From an uncultured Bacteroidota bacterium (GTDB lineage: Bacteria; Bacteroidota; Bacteroidia; Chitinophagales; Saprospiraceae): 14,609 nucleotides of DNA. Shown piece by piece: positions 1 through 6,559 of this stretch (positions are counted from its first letter, which is position 1; every line of letters begins with the position of its first letter). The notes under the pieces were generated by a model, which saw only the letters and a list, made by a program, of their open reading frames with translations, searched no databases and had not been told where the DNA came from. Location of the stretch: NCBI GenBank assembly GCA_937952445.1, contig CALGAA010000312.1:1-14609 (forward strand), read 5' to 3'. Position numbers and translations under genes: made by a program.

Positions 1-172
1 GCTATGAAGTCGGGCCCTACGACGAAGAAGTTCGTATGGACCGATCCCTTGATTTCATAAGGGATCGGTAAGCCCGGCTTCAATGCATTTTCTGTTTCAT
101 TTGATCAGAATGTCATTTTTATGGTGATTTGATTTACTGCGCACATCGAGGGATTGCCGAGCCAGGCTTATG
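1..172. repeat. 172-bp tandem repeat, copy A
   Basis: This is the first full copy of a tandem repeat with a period of exactly 172 bp; the first bases of the window fall inside the array, so it may extend further left. Inside the copy, an outer stem pairs 6-15 with 72-81 (10 bp, one G-T pair). It encloses two hairpins: 22-26 with 31-35 around a GAAG loop, and 41-50 with 59-68 (10 bp, perfect) around an 8-nt loop. Together they make a three-way junction. A further small hairpin pairs 160-164 with 171-175. The segment GGGATCGGTAAGCCCGG (61-77) has a degenerate second version at 150-166, 89 bp away. The function is unknown. Confidence 0.85.
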
Positions 173-344
173 GCTATGAAGTCGGGCCCTACGACGAAGA
201 AGTTCGTATGGACCGATCCCTTGATTTAATCAGGGATCGGTAAGCCCGGCTTCTATGCATTTTCAGATTTTTTCGATCAGAATGTAATTTTTATAGAGAT
301 TTGATTTACAACCCATATCGAGGGATTGCCGAGCCCGGATTTTG
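173..344. repeat. 172-bp tandem repeat, copy B
   Basis: This is the second full copy, the same length as copy A and differing at about 18 positions by eye (roughly 90% identity), with no insertions or deletions. The first 80 bp, which carry the foldable part, differ at only 3 positions. The middle AT-rich part holds most of the changes. The outer stem (178-187 with 244-253) and the first hairpin (194-198 with 203-207) are identical to copy A. The second hairpin keeps a 9-bp stem (213-221 with 232-240) although two loop-proximal bases changed. Confidence 0.85.
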
Positions 345-404
345 ACTATGAAGTCGGGGCTTACGACGAAGAAACTCGTGTGGACCGATCCCTTGATTTA
401 ATTC
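345..404. repeat. 172-bp tandem repeat, truncated copy C
   Basis: The third copy begins exactly 172 bp after copy B and stops being recognisable after about 60 bp, in the middle of what would be the second hairpin. It differs from copy B at about 6 of 60 positions. One change (T to C in the right arm of the first hairpin) breaks a pair, and the right halves of the second hairpin and the outer stem are missing, so this copy cannot form the junction. It lies next to the 3' end of the fucose operon. Confidence 0.75.
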
Positions 405-408
405 GGAA

Positions 409-422
409 TTTGGAATTCCAAA
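409..422. other. 14-bp perfect palindrome abutting a stop codon
   Basis: TTTGGAATTCCAAA is a perfect palindrome lying directly after the stop codon (423-425, minus) of the last fucose-operon gene. It has no T-tract of intrinsic-terminator type, so a terminator role is not shown. A similar AATT-centred 14-bp palindrome sits at the end of the redoxin gene (7506-7519). Confidence 0.5.
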
Positions 423-1193
423 CTATTTTTTCACGCGGATAAAACCACCATCAATGGGGTAATCCGTTCCGGTAATAAAGCCGGCTTTTTCACTGCAGAG
501 GTACAGCGCCAGATCCGCCACCTCCTCAGGCCTGGCCATCCGCCCAATCGGTTGGGTCTTTGACAATACCTCATACATTTCATCCTCCCTCCCCGGATAA
601 TTTTTCTGAAGATAACCATCGACAAAAGGGGTATGAACCCGTGCTGGTGAAATCGAATTACACCTGATCCCATGGTCGATGTAGTCCCGGGCCACCTGAT
701 AGGTCATGGTCAACACGGCTCCTTTACTCGCGCTGTATGCAAACCGGTCAGCCAGTCCCAGGGAAGCCGCAATCGACGCCATATTGAGAATGGTCCCGCT
801 TTTCTGCTCGACCATATGAGGTAATACACAATGGAGACAATTGTATACACCCCGGATATTTACCTGATACACCCGGTCCATGTCTTCCTCCGTCGTCGAA
901 ATCGCCGTACCGATATGCGATATTCCCGCGTTGTTGATCAGTACGTCTATCCGCCCAGATCGATCGATGATCTCCGTGATGCATTCCCGGACGCTTTGCT
1001 GTTTGGACACGTCACATTTCAAACAAATCACCCGATCTTCGAGCCCCGCTTCTCCGATCATCTGATTCGTGGAATCATCGTTCAATTCCAGGACATACAC
1101 CTGCCCTTCCTTCTCCGCAAAACCAAGCGTCAATGCCCAACCAATTCCACTTCCTCCACCGGTAATGACAATTATTTTATCCGTATAATCCAT
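423..1193 (-). CDS. SDR oxidoreductase, probable 2-keto-3-deoxy-L-fuconate dehydrogenase
   Basis: This 256-residue classical short-chain dehydrogenase has the Rossmann motif TGGGSGIG at residues 11-18, NNAG at 87-90, the catalytic Ser140, and Tyr153/Lys157 in the YSASK motif. The acidic residue at the end of the second strand (Glu36) suggests NAD+ as cofactor (inference). It is the last gene of the fucose operon, 21 nt after the UxaA-family gene. Since the other SDR of the operon matches L-fucose dehydrogenase, this one most likely oxidises C4 of 2-keto-3-deoxy-L-fuconate to the 2,4-diketo acid, the substrate of the operon's FAH-family hydrolase. The ATG at 1191-1193 is preceded by AAAGGA at roughly SD distance. 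SDR membership is certain; the substrate rests on context. Confidence 0.8.
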   Translation of the reverse strand: MDYTDKIIVITGGGSGIGWALTLGFAEKEGQVYVLELNDDSTNQMIGEAGLEDRVICLKCDVSKQQSVRECITEIIDRSGRIDVLINNAGISHIGTAISTTEEDMDRVYQVNIRGVYNCLHCVLPHMVEQKSGTILNMASIAASLGLADRFAYSASKGAVLTMTYQVARDYIDHGIRCNSISPARVHTPFVDGYLQKNYPGREDEMYEVLSKTQPIGRMARPEEVADLALYLCSEKAGFITGTDYPIDGGFIRVKK

Positions 1194-1214
1194 GTACTGA
1201 TATTTCCTTTCTTT

Positions 1215-2840
1215 CTATAAACTTACGCCACGTTTCCACGGGATGAAGTCGTCCTGGTGGAGTACCTCTGCCCTGGTTCTTTGCTCCCCACTGGCCACTC
1301 GCACCACCAATTTCAACAACTCTGTGGCTGCTTCTTCCAGGGATTTTGTGCCATCGATAATGTCACCGCTGTTGAAGTCGATTATATCCGGCATATTATT
1401 CGCCAGGCGGGAGTTGGAAGAAATTTTTATGGTCGGTGAAATGGGATTGCCCGTCGGTGTTCCAAGCCCCGTGGTAAACAACAACACATTGGCTCCGCTT
1501 CCGGCCATCGCAGTGGTCGATTCGACATCATTACCCGGTGTACAAAGCAATGTCAGCCCTTTTTCTTTTATCTGCTGAGTATAATCCAATACGTCGGTGA
1601 TCGGGGAACTTCCGCCTTTTCGGGCTGCGCCCAGTGATTTAATCGCATCGGTGATCAAACCATCGCGGATATTTCCCGGTGATGGATTCATATCAAATCC
1701 GCTACCAGCCGCTTCCGCACTGGCATTATAAGATTTCATCAGATAGGTGAATTTATCAGCTAAATTCTCGGACACCATTCGATTGACCAAATTCTGCTCT
1801 GCTCCGAATAATTCCGGAAATTCGGACAAGATGACCTTTCCTCCCAAAACAGCCATATAATCAGACACCCGACCGACCGTTGGATTTGCTGAAATTCCGG
1901 AAAACCCATCACTTCCACCGCACTCCATACCCAGGACGAGCTGGGATAAAGGGGCGGGTTTCCGCTGCAGTTTATTCGCCTCACGAAGACCTTCAATGGT
2001 TTTCTGTATAACCTTCTTGATCAATTCATCGACGGAGTGGAAAGATTGTTGTTCAAAAACCAACAGAGGTTTATCAAAATTGGGATTAATTTCATGAAGA
2101 AGATCCATGAACAATTTCACCTGCAAATGCTGACAACCAAGACTCATCACCGTCACGCCCGCTACGTTGGGGTGATTAGCGTATCCAGCCAATAATTTAC
2201 CCAACATAATGCTGTCGTCCGGTGTGCCACCACATCCACCTTCGTGAGTCAAAAATTTGATCCCGTCGATATTTTCAAAAACACGCTCCCGTCGAACACC
2301 ATTCGAACCATTGGATTCGACATTGATGAGTTCACGGACAAAACTTTTGTAATCGTTTTCGTGACCATAACCGAGCTCAGAAAGCATCGCCTCCCGAATC
2401 AATTTGAGGTTGTTGTTCTCGCAAAAAACCATAGGAATAAACAACCAGTAATTTCTGGTTCCCACCCGACCATCCGGTCTGTGGTATCCTTGAAATGTCA
2501 AATGCTCAAATTTGCTGACATCTGGTGGATTCCAGGTAACCTCGTCTACCGTGCGTTGATAATTTTCATTACTCGCATGCCGCAAATTCTCGGTTGTCAA
2601 CAAACCACCCTTCGGCACGGCCTCCGTGGTTTTCCCTACCAGCACACCATACATGACTACCTCATCACCTTTACCCAAATCCTTCGTGGTAAATTTATGT
2701 TTGGGGGGAACATGGTTTTTTAAAATTACTTCCCCTCCATTAAAGGGTATAGTCATACCAGCTGGCAATTTTTCCAAAGCGACTAAGACGTTATCTCGAG
2801 GATCGATCTGTAGCACTTTGCTTTTTTCTTTAATCTTCAC
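1215..2840 (-). CDS. UxaA/altronate dehydratase-family protein, probable L-fuconate dehydratase
   Basis: This is a full-length UxaA-family dehydratase: an N-terminal SAF domain (about the first 80 residues) followed by the large catalytic region. Family motifs are DGRVGTRNYW, THEGGCGG, GMECGGSDGFSGISANP, CTPGNDVEST and FTTGLGTPTGNP. UxaA and galactarate dehydratase remove water from sugar acids to give 2-keto-3-deoxy acids. Here the expected reaction is L-fuconate to 2-keto-3-deoxy-L-fuconate, because all the other pathway steps are encoded beside it and no enolase-superfamily dehydratase is present. The start is uncertain: the frame opens at a TTG at 2892-2894, but that adds 18 residues with no counterpart in E. 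coli UxaA. The GTG at 2838-2840 puts the N-terminus where the family begins and gives 541 aa. The family is certain; the substrate is inferred. Confidence 0.85.
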   Translation of the reverse strand: MKIKEKSKVLQIDPRDNVLVALEKLPAGMTIPFNGGEVILKNHVPPKHKFTTKDLGKGDEVVMYGVLVGKTTEAVPKGGLLTTENLRHASNENYQRTVDEVTWNPPDVSKFEHLTFQGYHRPDGRVGTRNYWLFIPMVFCENNNLKLIREAMLSELGYGHENDYKSFVRELINVESNGSNGVRRERVFENIDGIKFLTHEGGCGGTPDDSIMLGKLLAGYANHPNVAGVTVMSLGCQHLQVKLFMDLLHEINPNFDKPLLVFEQQSFHSVDELIKKVIQKTIEGLREANKLQRKPAPLSQLVLGMECGGSDGFSGISANPTVGRVSDYMAVLGGKVILSEFPELFGAEQNLVNRMVSENLADKFTYLMKSYNASAEAAGSGFDMNPSPGNIRDGLITDAIKSLGAARKGGSSPITDVLDYTQQIKEKGLTLLCTPGNDVESTTAMAGSGANVLLFTTGLGTPTGNPISPTIKISSNSRLANNMPDIIDFNSGDIIDGTKSLEEAATELLKLVVRVASGEQRTRAEVLHQDDFIPWKRGVSL

Positions 2841-2909
2841 TTTAACATTTTTTGATATTTTAAATGCGCCGGTATGATAAAAAAATATATACAATATTGA
2901 ATTTTCGTT

Positions 2910-3695
2910 TTAATGGTACGCCCGATCGAGGTGTGTATATCCTCCATCCACGTATATTACTTGCCCGGTCGTATGGCCGGAGACTTTGTTCGAAAGCAAA
3001 AATACAGTCATATTTGCAATTTCCTTAGCCGTAGTAAATCTTTTTTCGAATGGAATTCTGGAAACGATTTCACTTTTCTTTTCTTCGGGGTTGGGAAGAC
3101 TATTGATCCAACGATCATACAGGGGTGTCCACACTTCTGCGGGGATCACACAATTGACCCGAATGCTATCCCGGGCCAGATCCAGCGCCCATTCCCTTGT
3201 CAGGGCATTGATCGCCCCCTTTGATGCAGCGTAACCCGACGTGTTTCCCTGTCCGGTAACCGCCACTTTTGACCCGATATTAACTACGCTTCCTTTGACT
3301 GATTGTAAAGCTGGTAAAGCTTTTTGCATCAACGAATACACGTGAACCACGTTTCGGTGATAACTCGCTAAAAACTCTTCCACACTCCCCGTCCTAAGAC
3401 CAATGCTATCATTCACACCGGCATTGTTCACCAGGCCATCTATCCGATTGTATTTATCAACAACGTACTCAATCAACTGTTCACGCCGATCCTCATCCGT
3501 CAATTCGATTTGAAAAAATTCAGCCCGACCACCACGACTTTTCAATTCCTCCACCTTGAGATTCCCATCCCGGGAATTCCGTCCTGCGATGATAACGGTT
3601 GCACCCTCTTCCACCAAAACATCGGAAATCGATCCCCCGATACCTTTCGAGCCACCCGTTACGATAACTATTTTCTCTTGAAGTCCTAAATCCAT
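2910..3695 (-). CDS. L-fucose dehydrogenase (SDR family)
   Basis: This 261-residue short-chain dehydrogenase has TGGSKGIG at 13-20, NNAG at 90-93, Ser142, and Tyr155/Lys159. From memory it resembles the characterised L-fucose dehydrogenase of Burkholderia multivorans over its whole length: the N-terminus MDLGLQEK, the NNAGVND segment, AVTGQGNTSGYAASKG, NCVIPAEVWTPLY and the C-terminus VDGGYTHLDRA. It would oxidise L-fucose to L-fucono-1,5-lactone in the cytoplasm. Arg39 after the second strand would be compatible with NADP+ (inference). The ATG at 3693-3695 lies 34 nt after the lactonase gene, and the UxaA-family gene follows. This is the most substrate-specific identification in the operon and anchors the pathway as fucose rather than rhamnose. 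Confidence 0.88.
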   Translation of the reverse strand: MDLGLQEKIVIVTGGSKGIGGSISDVLVEEGATVIIAGRNSRDGNLKVEELKSRGGRAEFFQIELTDEDRREQLIEYVVDKYNRIDGLVNNAGVNDSIGLRTGSVEEFLASYHRNVVHVYSLMQKALPALQSVKGSVVNIGSKVAVTGQGNTSGYAASKGAINALTREWALDLARDSIRVNCVIPAEVWTPLYDRWINSLPNPEEKKSEIVSRIPFEKRFTTAKEIANMTVFLLSNKVSGHTTGQVIYVDGGYTHLDRAYH

Positions 3696-3729
3696 AACTC
3701 AATATAGCTTTCTTAAGTCATTCAATGCA

Positions 3730-4572
3730 TTAATTTTCCGTTTCGGGCAGATAAAATTGACGGGCAGTTCCTCCCATCACTGCTTTCTGATCCTCTACAT
3801 CCCATGACGAAATATAATCCCTGATGGCCGAAATCACCCGTTCATAGGTCCCGGCCACATTGAGAACCGGCCAGTCAGATCCGTACATCAACCTGTTCGG
3901 GCCAAAAATTTGAGCAGTAGCATCGAGATACGGCCGCAGATCATCCGGCGTCCAGGTTTCCCAATTGGCTTCGGTAATCATTCCTGACCACTTGCATCGT
4001 ACCCCGGGGTATTTTCCAATTTCACGCATGACCAACTCCCAGCCCTTGTAGTACCCCGCTTTGATATAGGGCTTGGCCAGATGATCGATCACGATGGGAG
4101 CCGTCGGAAATTGACTGACCAACTCCAGAGCCGCAGGCAACTGGTGGGGGTAAATCAACAAATCATAGGTGTATCCCCGTTCGAAGATGAGTTCCAACCC
4201 CCTTCGGAATTCAGGTTGAAGTATAAAAAGAGGATCCGGTTCACCCTGAACGATGTGCCGGAATCCCACCAACTTCCTGTGATGCTCCCAGGTATCCAAT
4301 TGGTCCGCCAAATGTTCGTCCCGCAAATCCACCCAGCCTACTACGCCATATATAAATGTGTGTTTATCAGCAAGATCCAGAAGAAATTGGGTTTCATCCA
4401 GGGTTTGATCCACCTGTACCGTGATCGTCCCGTCTACCCCATTTTTTTCAAGAATAGGCTGGAGATGTTCAGGCAAAAAATCAGTTTGGATTGCACCCAT
4501 CGAATCGTCAATCCATTCATGGGCCTCCGGGCTATAATTCCAAAAATGCTGGTGAGAATCGATAACTTCCAA
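3730..4572 (-). CDS. L-fuconolactonase, COG3618 amidohydrolase
   Basis: This 280-residue TIM-barrel amidohydrolase of COG3618 carries the HxH motif at His7/His9 (DSHQHFW), FRHIVQGEPD near 104-113, VIDHLAKP at 161-168 and GSDWPV at 231-236. COG3618 members hydrolyse sugar lactones, and L-fucono-1,5-lactonases of this group occur next to L-fucose dehydrogenase in other bacteria. It would open the lactone made by the dehydrogenase to L-fuconate. The start codon is TTG (4570-4572): the family N-terminus begins almost exactly there, an in-frame TGA lies just upstream (4588-4590), and no ATG or GTG intervenes. It follows the mutarotase gene by 11 nt. The family is certain; the substrate is strongly supported by its neighbours. 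Confidence 0.87.
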   Translation of the reverse strand: MEVIDSHQHFWNYSPEAHEWIDDSMGAIQTDFLPEHLQPILEKNGVDGTITVQVDQTLDETQFLLDLADKHTFIYGVVGWVDLRDEHLADQLDTWEHHRKLVGFRHIVQGEPDPLFILQPEFRRGLELIFERGYTYDLLIYPHQLPAALELVSQFPTAPIVIDHLAKPYIKAGYYKGWELVMREIGKYPGVRCKWSGMITEANWETWTPDDLRPYLDATAQIFGPNRLMYGSDWPVLNVAGTYERVISAIRDYISSWDVEDQKAVMGGTARQFYLPETEN

Positions 4573-4583
4573 ATCTACTTCGT

Positions 4584-4925
4584 TTAATCAAATTGTGTTG
4601 AATCGAAAATTTCTTTTGCCAATACCCATTTTTGCCCCGGCTGACTACCCGGTATTGCCTGCTGATATTTCCACATCAATTCCTCCCACTGTTGCACGGT
4701 TTCATTGGCGTTGTTGATCCTGGCCTGACGTTCAAATGTGAATTCATCGTTGACTTCCATGATCATCGCCATCCGGTTTCCAAATCGATAGATCTTCATG
4801 GATTCGACCCCAGCCTCCCCCATACTGCGGATGACTTCGGGCCACACTTTTTGATGATAGTCTTCGTACTCCCGGATCAATTCCGGATCATCGACCAAAT
4901 CGAGTAACAGGCAATACCTTTTCAT
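4584..4925 (-). CDS. L-fucose/L-rhamnose mutarotase family protein (RhaM-like, DUF718)
   Basis: This 113-residue protein matches the small dimeric RhaM-like mutarotase family, with a YHQKVWPEV segment near the N-terminus and an AMIMEV strand in the middle, and is of normal family length. Such enzymes interconvert the alpha and beta anomers of a 6-deoxysugar. In oxidative fucose operons they supply the anomer used by the dehydrogenase. The sequence alone does not separate fucose from rhamnose as substrate; the operon favours fucose. It sits 11 nt after the FAH-family gene and 11 nt before the lactonase gene, so it is surely co-transcribed. Confidence 0.85.
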   Translation of the reverse strand: MKRYCLLLDLVDDPELIREYEDYHQKVWPEVIRSMGEAGVESMKIYRFGNRMAMIMEVNDEFTFERQARINNANETVQQWEELMWKYQQAIPGSQPGQKWVLAKEIFDSTQFD

Positions 4926-4936
4926 ACGATGAAAAT

Positions 4937-5788
4937 TTAAGCTTTCTGGTATGCTTTCACCGATTGCTTACTCACACCCAATCCGTCTACACCCAGCTCC
5001 ATTACATCTCCGGGTTTGAGGTAGGTCGGCGGGTTCATCCCCAGACCTACTCCCGCGGGCGTTCCGGTAGAGATAATATCCCCGGGCTCCAGAGTCATAA
5101 ACTGGCTGAGGTAATGAATCAAAAAGGGTATTTTAAAAATTAAATTCGAAGAGTTCCCGTCCTGGACCTTTTTACCATTGAGCGACAACCACATTCCCAG
5201 GTTGTTGACATCGCTGATTTCATCCGGTGTGGCGATCCACGGACCAACCGGTGCGAACGTATCGCAGCTTTTTCCTTTCACCCACTGGCCCCCTCGCTCG
5301 ATTTGGAATTCCCGCTCGCTTACATCGTTGTGCAGCACATAACCCGCCACATGTTTCATCGCGTCGCTTTCTTCCACGTAGGAAGCTTTCCGTCCAATCA
5401 CAACCGCCAATTCAACTTCCCAATCTGTTTTTGTACTCCCTTTTGGAATTATCACGTCGTCATACGGACCGGTCAGTGAACTCGTCGCTTTAAAAAATAT
5501 AACCGGCTCTTTGGGCTTTTCCATACCCGACTCTGCAGCATGGTCGGCAAAATTGAGACCAATACACACAATTTTACCCGGACGGGCTAATGGAATTCCC
5601 CACCGGACATCCTCATCGACTTCCGTAAGCGCTGCGCCATCAATTTGACTGCGAAGCTGCTGAATTCCTCCTCCTCCAAAAAATGCCGCGTCGTATTCGT
5701 TTACCAAATGACTGACGTCGTACCGCTTATCATTGATGACTACACCGGGTTTTTCCTCCCCAGGATTTCCAAAACGCACTAATTTCAT
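4937..5788 (-). CDS. 2,4-diketo-3-deoxy-L-fuconate hydrolase, FAH family
   Basis: This 283-residue fumarylacetoacetate-hydrolase-family protein has the metal ligands Glu124 and Glu126 in DWEVELAVVIG and Asp155 in HNDVSERE, a likely catalytic His83 in NFADHAAE, and the motifs KGKSCDTFAP (171-180) and TGTPAGVG (241-248). It would cleave the C-C bond of 2,4-diketo-3-deoxy-L-fuconate to pyruvate and L-lactate, the last step of the pathway. The same diketo acid arises from L-rhamnose, so this gene alone does not tell the sugars apart. It is the first annotated gene of the six-gene operon, with an ATG at 5786-5788. A short upstream ORF ends 2 nt before it. Family certain; substrate by context. Confidence 0.87.
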   Translation of the reverse strand: MKLVRFGNPGEEKPGVVINDKRYDVSHLVNEYDAAFFGGGGIQQLRSQIDGAALTEVDEDVRWGIPLARPGKIVCIGLNFADHAAESGMEKPKEPVIFFKATSSLTGPYDDVIIPKGSTKTDWEVELAVVIGRKASYVEESDAMKHVAGYVLHNDVSEREFQIERGGQWVKGKSCDTFAPVGPWIATPDEISDVNNLGMWLSLNGKKVQDGNSSNLIFKIPFLIHYLSQFMTLEPGDIISTGTPAGVGLGMNPPTYLKPGDVMELGVDGLGVSKQSVKAYQKA

Positions 5789-5790
5789 GT

Positions 5791-5892
5791 TTACTTTCTT
5801 ATAATTTTTGAATAGACTGCTAAATAATTAAAATATTTGGTGATTCCCACAAATATCAAGTAATCTTCCTCAAAAATAATAGGTTTAGCCAT
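5791..5892 (-). CDS. Possible 33-codon leader ORF of the fucose operon
   Basis: An open frame of 33 codons starts at ATG 5890-5892, begins MAKPIIFEEDYLIF, and ends at TAA 5791-5793, only 2 nt before the ATG of the FAH-family gene (TAA-AC-ATG). AGGA lies 7 nt upstream of its start. The peptide is hydrophobic in the middle with a basic end (SKIIRK); I recognise no family. The tight junction would allow translational coupling. Against it, a perfect -7 box lies inside the frame (5871-5878), so transcripts from that promoter would not include its start, and the AT-rich sequence could be open by chance. Confidence 0.25.
   Translation of the reverse strand: MAKPIIFEEDYLIFVGITKYFNYLAVYSKIIRK
5871..5878 (-). 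promoter_or_regulatory. Candidate -7 box for the fucose operon
   Basis: Read on the minus strand this is TATTTTTG, a perfect match to the Bacteroidota -7 consensus TAnnTTTG. It would give a leader of roughly 75-80 nt before the FAH-family gene. No TTG -33 element is visible at the right distance, so support is moderate at best. The motif also lies inside the possible 33-codon ORF. Confidence 0.3.
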
Positions 5893-6029
5893 TCCCCGGT
5901 CCTTTTATATGATCAGGGTCGAAGTTGTAGGGTAAAAAGTCCCAAACGAGGGGAAAAAATAGCTGGTTGCTACTCCAATGATCTTCACAGCATATACCTA
6001 ACTAGCCGGAAGGGTTCCCCCAGTTTTTT
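5893..6029. other. Intergenic DNA between lipoprotein gene and fucose operon leader
   Basis: I see no gene, promoter consensus or clear intrinsic terminator here. An inverted repeat (AGCCGG at 6004-6009, CCGGCT at 6033-6038) spans the stop codon of the lipoprotein gene with a 23-nt loop. It has an internal homopolymer run but no T-tract following the stem, so it is not a convincing terminator. Confidence 0.4.
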
Positions 6030-6509
6030 TTACCGGCTCTGCAGAGCGTAGTTGAAAAGTTGTTCCGCCTCATCGCGGGTATAAATTCCGAGCATTCCCT
6101 GCTGAATCACGATTTCCTTCCCTCCTTTCACGGTAATGTATCGAAACCCATAATTGGTGATCGTTGAATCGAGCTGGAAAGCGTACAAAAAACCATCCGA
6201 TTCTTCCCGGACAAATTCCTTAAATTGGGGGTGGTTTTTGATTTCAGATTTGTATTCTTTGATCGCGTTGGCTTTATTCGAATAGGCCGGGGAGGCAAAT
6301 ATCTGGATCCGGTAACCATCTGGACCAGTCAGGATTACATCCCGAAGGGCGCCGATGTCGGAAGATTTTATTTCCACACTATCAGGAGCCTGGATTTCAA
6401 TGGGAACACCGTATGAAAGAAGATCTGTATAGGACAGGGATTGCTCCGAAGAATTGCAAGCGACCAAAAAAATTAACAAACAACAAAATGAAAATATTAT
6501 AGGTCTCAT
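6030..6509 (-). CDS. Small lipoprotein of unknown function
   Basis: This 159-residue protein starts with Arg2 and a hydrophobic stretch ending in the lipobox LVAC, which makes Cys18 the predicted lipidated residue. The mature protein is about 142 residues, mixed alpha/beta in appearance, with strands such as VILTGPDGYRIQIFAS and YGFRYITVKGGKEIVIQQG. I do not recognise a domain. It should be anchored in the cell envelope. It diverges from cutC across 50 bp and is followed, 241 bp later, by the fucose operon on the same strand; nothing shows a functional link. The ATG at 6507-6509 is fixed by the signal peptide. Confidence 0.75.
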   Translation of the reverse strand: MRPIIFSFCCLLIFLVACNSSEQSLSYTDLLSYGVPIEIQAPDSVEIKSSDIGALRDVILTGPDGYRIQIFASPAYSNKANAIKEYKSEIKNHPQFKEFVREESDGFLYAFQLDSTITNYGFRYITVKGGKEIVIQQGMLGIYTRDEAEQLFNYALQSR

Positions 6510-6522
6510 TGATTTTATTTAG

Positions 6523-6538
6523 TTAGTTTGCAAAGATC
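6523..6538. promoter_or_regulatory. Head-to-head -7-like boxes between lipoprotein gene and cutC
   Basis: TTAGTTTG at 6523-6530 on the plus strand (toward cutC) and GATCTTTG at 6538-6531 on the minus strand (toward the lipoprotein gene) each match TAnnTTTG at 7 of 8 positions and meet at a TTTGCAAA palindrome (6527-6534). Both would give leaders of about 15-25 nt. I see no -33 elements, so both calls are tentative. Confidence 0.3.
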
Positions 6539-6559
6539 ACAAAAATATCTCAGACTTCT

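Noticed and set aside
1..404. The left-end repeats as a CRISPR array or integron attC array
   Set aside because: The conserved part of the unit is far longer than CRISPR repeats and only two full copies are seen; no attC core sites, integrase or cas gene is visible.
2244..4587. Plus-strand frames of 159 aa (2244-2723) and 168 aa (4081-4587) opposite the fucose operon
   Set aside because: They lie fully antisense to well-identified enzymes and have no recognisable motif.
423..5788. Reading the operon as an L-rhamnose pathway
   Set aside because: The mutarotase and the diketo-acid hydrolase fit either sugar, but the SDR at 2910-3695 resembles characterised L-fucose dehydrogenase over its whole length. 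Rhamnose as a side substrate remains possible.
6004..6038. AGCCGG/CCGGCT inverted repeat as a terminator of the lipoprotein gene
   Set aside because: The stem is 6 bp with a 23-nt loop and no T-tract after it on the minus strand.
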